This document shows, one piece after another, positions 61,272-64,000 of a stretch of DNA of 64,000 bases. The DNA comes from DASWIG01 sp965371445 (GTDB taxonomy: Bacteria > Acidobacteriota > Thermoanaerobaculia > Multivoradales > J023). Numbering within the stretch: position 1 is the stretch's first letter; each line of letters begins with the position of its first letter. Position numbers and translations under genes: made by a program. The DNA lies in contig CBDUYN010000010.1 in assembly GCA_965371445.1 (NCBI GenBank), positions 43,740 to 107,739 on the forward strand, in the 5' to 3' direction. The notes below the pieces were generated by a model. The model saw only the letters and a program-made list of their open reading frames with translations. It searched no databases and was not told the DNA's origin.

Positions 61272-61677
61272 TGTGATGTACCAGGGGCTTGACGTCGAGG
61301 TTGCGCGAGCGGACCTCGCTGAGGACGTCTTCAAGTCGCGCTCCGGAAGAGAGAAGCTCGGCCCCGTGGAGGGCCACCCAACGGCCCCGGTACTCGACGC
61401 TGTGCTTGCGGAGCCAGGCGAATTCCCGCGAGCGGTCGGGAGCTGTGGCCGGCTTCGCCACGATTCGGCTGGGATTGAGGACTCGGTTGGCCTTCCGGAG
61501 CCATGGGTGACTCGGGAAGTCGGCTGCGCCCCGCGCGGCAGCACGACGCGCCTCCCCGGCCTGATCGTTGGCCAGGGCAAAGCGGACAGCCTGTACGAAG
61601 TCGTCCGCTGTCATCAGGGGACGGTCGTCGGCCGAGGGCGCCGGAGTCTCTTTGGAGAGTGTGGTCGTGCTGCTCAT
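61264..61677 (-). CDS. DUF5678-like small protein
   Basis: ATG 61677 has AGGAG 7 nt upstream and gives 137 residues. The C-terminal 60 residues (EFAWLRKHSVEYRGRWVALHGAELLSSGARLEDVLSEV) fit the DUF5678 pattern of a short domain often encoded next to retropepsin-like proteins. The N-terminal half has a helical ADDFVQAVRFALANDQAGEARRAA segment like a half-TPR. It overlaps the retropepsin-like gene by 8 nt, so they form a two-gene unit. Function is unknown; a substrate or adaptor of the protease is a reasonable guess from pairing alone. Confidence 0.7.
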   Translation of the reverse strand: MSSTTTLSKETPAPSADDRPLMTADDFVQAVRFALANDQAGEARRAAARGAADFPSHPWLRKANRVLNPSRIVAKPATAPDRSREFAWLRKHSVEYRGRWVALHGAELLSSGARLEDVLSEVRSRNLDVKPLVHHIE

Positions 61678-61797
61678 CACCGGTCTCCTCGTCGGATCAA
61701 GACACCAACCGCTCGCGGAGTCCCGCGGAGGCTTCATGATAGCGCCATTCACCGCGGTTGGCTACCATCAAGCGACGGGCCGGGTCACATCCCGGAG

Positions 61798-62171
61798 CGT
61801 CTTCGTCCGACGGTGATCCTGCTCGACGTGTCGCCGCCGACCTTCGGTCCGGTGGAGAAGGTGACGCGCCTGGCCACGATGCTCGTCGGCCGCACGCTGC
61901 TCGACACGGGCCTGCCGGCGATGCTCGTCACCGCCGGTGGACGGAGCCGCTTCCAAGTGCTGGATCGTCGGTCGCAGCTTTTGTCCTGCTGGACGGAGCG
62001 GAGCTTCCAGCCCGCACGTTCGGCGGAGAAGCTGCGGGCGGCGGAGAAGCTGCGGGAGACGTTGCGCGGTGGTCCTCCGGAGCCGGTGGTGCTGCTTCTG
62101 AGCCACGCGTGGTTCGGGGCAGAGGAGGACCTGGAGCCTCAGTCGGCGGTACGGGCGCTGCTGGTGCGCTA
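61798..62171 (+). pseudogene. VWA gene second copy, middle segment
   Basis: These 374 nt match 60287-60660 of the intact VWA gene base for base apart from scattered substitutions, without gaps. The frame remains open and runs from the VWA core (VILLDVSPPTF) to ALLVRY, then into sequence resembling the Uma2-like gene's 3' part. There is no start codon. Confidence 0.85.
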
Positions 62172-62186
62172 CCTTGATTGCCGCTT

Positions 62187-62218
62187 CGTGCCTTTCGAGG
62201 AGGAGGACGAACGGCTCC
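62187..62218 (+). repeat. Imperfect direct repeat of the nuclease gene 3' part
   Basis: TTCGTGCCTTTCGAGGAGG-type sequence here matches 63106-63135 inside the nuclease gene, both encoding FEEEDER/SEEEDER. The two copies are about 915 nt apart and bracket most of the nuclease gene. Confidence 0.6.
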
Positions 62219-62281
62219 GCCCCGGGGACGAAGTCCCCATCTCGAATGCGGGACCCCCGTAGAATCTGGTAACATCACTAC

Positions 62282-63226
62282 ATGGACAAGAAATCGGACA
62301 GCCTCAGGCTCCTTGCTTCGCCAGCCGCGTCCTCGCCTGGCGCCCCTGGGGAGGATGTGCCGTACGTTTCCGGGGCGGTCCTGCAGCAGGCCGGGTTGTC
62401 CACTCCGGAACTTTCTCCCGCCGCAGCGGAGCCGCTGCCGGTCATTCTGCCGCCGGTCGACAAGTACCGCGACGAGCCCGACGAGATCGACCGCTTGGAG
62501 CGCATCGGTGGCCTCAAGAAGAGGGCCTCCCCGGCTGCGGCGGGCCACGCCGACCCGCACTTCAAGCTCGACTCGCTCGTCGACGCTCACCTGGCCGAGG
62601 GCTACGTGGGCTCGACGGACCTCAAGACCCGCGTCGATGTCGAGCACGAGTACGCCAGCGACACCTGCGTGCGCCGGGCAGGGATCGACCCGACAACAGG
62701 GACGCGCTACCTCGAGGAGTTGGTCTTCGAGGTGGTCCACAAGCGCCCGAAGCAAGAGACCGACACCCGAGCCGAGGGCTTCGCGGCACGCGGAGTGCCG
62801 CGTCAGATCGGTGTCTTCGTCAGGAAGAAGGTGGTCTGTGAGTGGGTGAAGAGCGAGAACAACTGGGGGGAGTCGCTGGACCTGCGTCAAAGCCTTCGGG
62901 CCCCCTGTCTGGCCGTTCCCCTACCGCTCGCCGCCCTCCTCGATCCGGAGCTGGCCAGGAAGGCGATCGCACGGGCGCTCGAGGCCAAGGGCGATCCCAG
63001 CATCCTCGAGATGAAGAAGAAAAGCGAGAAGCGCGGCCGCTCACAAGGCAAAGCCGAGGGCCTCGCGGAAGCCGTCCTGATCCTTTTGCGCTCCCGCGGC
63101 TTCGTTCTTTCCGAGGAGGAGGACGAACGGATCCGCGCCACGACCGACGTCGAGAGGCTCAGGCGCTGGCTCCGTCGGACCGCGTCTGCGGCGTCGAAGG
63201 GCGAGGTGTTCGACGAGAGCTCCTAG
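62282..63226 (+). CDS. Uma2/DUF820-like putative PD-(D/E)XK nuclease
   Basis: This 314-residue protein has a disordered N-terminus. A core at about 110-220 (KTRVDVEHEYASDTCVRRAGIDPTTGTRYLEELVFEVVHKRPKQETDTRAEGFAARGVPRQIGVFV) fits the Uma2/DUF820 restriction-enzyme-like fold with acidic residues in place. The C-terminal helices (GLAEAVLILLRSRGFVLSEEEDERI...LRRWLRRTASAASKGEVF) are like those of Rpn and DUF4351 proteins. This family is very common in cyanobacteria and acidobacteria and behaves like a mobile or selfish gene; biochemical roles are poorly known. It lies between two fragments of the duplicated VWA gene. ATG 62282 has no strong ribosome site. Confidence 0.7.
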   Translation: MDKKSDSLRLLASPAASSPGAPGEDVPYVSGAVLQQAGLSTPELSPAAAEPLPVILPPVDKYRDEPDEIDRLERIGGLKKRASPAAAGHADPHFKLDSLVDAHLAEGYVGSTDLKTRVDVEHEYASDTCVRRAGIDPTTGTRYLEELVFEVVHKRPKQETDTRAEGFAARGVPRQIGVFVRKKVVCEWVKSENNWGESLDLRQSLRAPCLAVPLPLAALLDPELARKAIARALEAKGDPSILEMKKKSEKRGRSQGKAEGLAEAVLILLRSRGFVLSEEEDERIRATTDVERLRRWLRRTASAASKGEVFDESS

Positions 63227-63244
63227 CCCTCGTCTTCGTCCGTT

Positions 63245-63717
63245 CGCCCCGAGCCTTTCCCAGGGGTCCTCCTGCGCCAGGCTGCCGACGCGCGGGTGCT
63301 CACTCTTCTCGACATGCTCGGCCCCGACGCCGTGCGCGACGATCCGGGTCTGCCGCTTCGTCTGCTGCCCAAGGCTGCCGCTCTACCGCCCTTTGCAAGA
63401 GCTCAGCGTCGTCTGCTCACCGCGGACCTGCGTCGCGACGACGACGGAGGCGCTCAGGGTCAGGCTCAGGGCGCCGGACTGGCGGGTATCCAACGCCGCG
63501 GCAAACCGGACGCGCTCCTGCCCTCGCAACTGGCCTTGCCGCCCGACGTACTCGCGATGCGTCATCTGCGAGGCGATTTGCTCTACGGGCGCTCCTGGTG
63601 GGCTATCCGGGGCAGCGTGGGGAGGAGCCTCTTGGTCGTCGCTACGGTCGGCTGGCGATGGTGGGCTCAGACGAATCCGGGAACCTGCCTCGGGTCTTGC
63701 GGGAGCTGATTGGATGA
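63245..63717 (+). pseudogene. VWA gene second copy, front and end segments joined
   Basis: 63245-63590 matches 59909-60259 of the intact VWA gene with a 9-nt deletion. It is then joined directly to the match of 60642-60772. The missing 382 nt include almost all of what the 61798-62171 fragment carries, and the joint shifts the frame. The junction has TAC microhomology. The block starts just after CGTCTTCGTCCG (63231-63242), the same 12-mer that opens the other fragment. Confidence 0.85.
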
Positions 63718-64000
63718 GTGATCTGACGCTGTACTCCTAGCGCGCCTCAGGCCCACGAGCATGTAGCTCCCAGGTCTGGGTGGCGTGTCTTCGGGGGCGA
63801 CCAGCCCCCGAACAAGGGCAAGGCGTGCCACGACCCACTGCCGGAGGGCTCCATCTCAGGCTCGGAGCTTCGCTCCACGACTTCCAAGTCCTTGCCCTCC
63901 CAAGGAACAAACCCGTTGCTGGCTTGTTCCCGCCTCGGCTCGACGCTCTCTCCGAGAGGCCCCTTCAGGGCGGGCCGCGATCGGATCTTTTCATCTATAG
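63714..64000. other. Unassigned right edge
   Basis: After the 8-codon MSDLTLYS remnant (63714-63740) I see no gene supported by motifs. Frames on both strands to the window edge are short or open-ended and low in information. A gene entering from the right on the minus strand cannot be excluded. Confidence 0.4.

Overview
The window is GC-rich, gene-dense bacterial DNA. It most likely comes from Acidobacteriota, perhaps a Thermoanaerobaculia-like lineage. That placement is an inference from one duplicated FtsX-type orphan permease of the ADOP class, many secreted TPR/CHAT and caspase-like proteins, an ECF sigma locus with a CHAT target, TIR/FGE fusions and FecR-like proteins. No rRNA, tRNA, CRISPR array or complete insertion sequence was found.

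Left arm (1-14966, minus strand): a non-ribosomal peptide cluster. In transcription order it holds a free carrier protein, an acyl/aminoacyl-AMP ligase, a PP-loop ATPase of the N-acetyl-sugar amidotransferase type, a glutamine-hydrolysing asparagine synthase, an acyl-CoA dehydrogenase, two single-module C-A-T synthetases, and a third C-A synthetase that runs off the left edge. Most genes overlap or lie within 50 nt, so they form one operon. The plan appears to be: load an acyl unit onto the free carrier, oxidise it, possibly amidate or thionate it, then extend it by at least three residues.

15-35 kb: mixed housekeeping and accessory genes. These are a quinone-reductase-like MDR enzyme, a secreted lectin-fold protein, a three-gene module (membrane protein, TIR-TM-FGE, double VWA), glutamate dehydrogenase, two toxin-antitoxin pairs (Phd/RelE-like and PemK-like), an M28 membrane peptidase, a class-C beta-lactamase-like hydrolase, an unknown gene facing a TPR protein, an ADOP permease, and a haloalkane-dehalogenase-like hydrolase.

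35-59 kb: an unusually dense set of caspase-clan proteases. There are four CHAT-domain proteins (one fused to a piece of an RND pump, one frameshifted), a WD40-caspase and a metacaspase-like protein. With them are an ECF sigma factor, an anti-sigma-like membrane protein, a FecR-like protein, an ankyrin protein and three very small hydrophilic ORFs. Each small ORF lies 58-71 nt downstream of the same promoter-like element (CCTCC-N15/16-GTGTCTAYA), and each sits just after a CHAT gene or CHAT operon. The best candidate for an undescribed system here is this sigma factor/CHAT protease/small-protein arrangement, with the small proteins as possible protease substrates or regulators.

59-64 kb: a decaying region. 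It contains a thrombospondin type-3 relic, an intact VWA-like gene, a scrambled second copy of that gene in three pieces, a DUF5678/retropepsin-like pair and a Uma2-like nuclease gene lying between the pieces.
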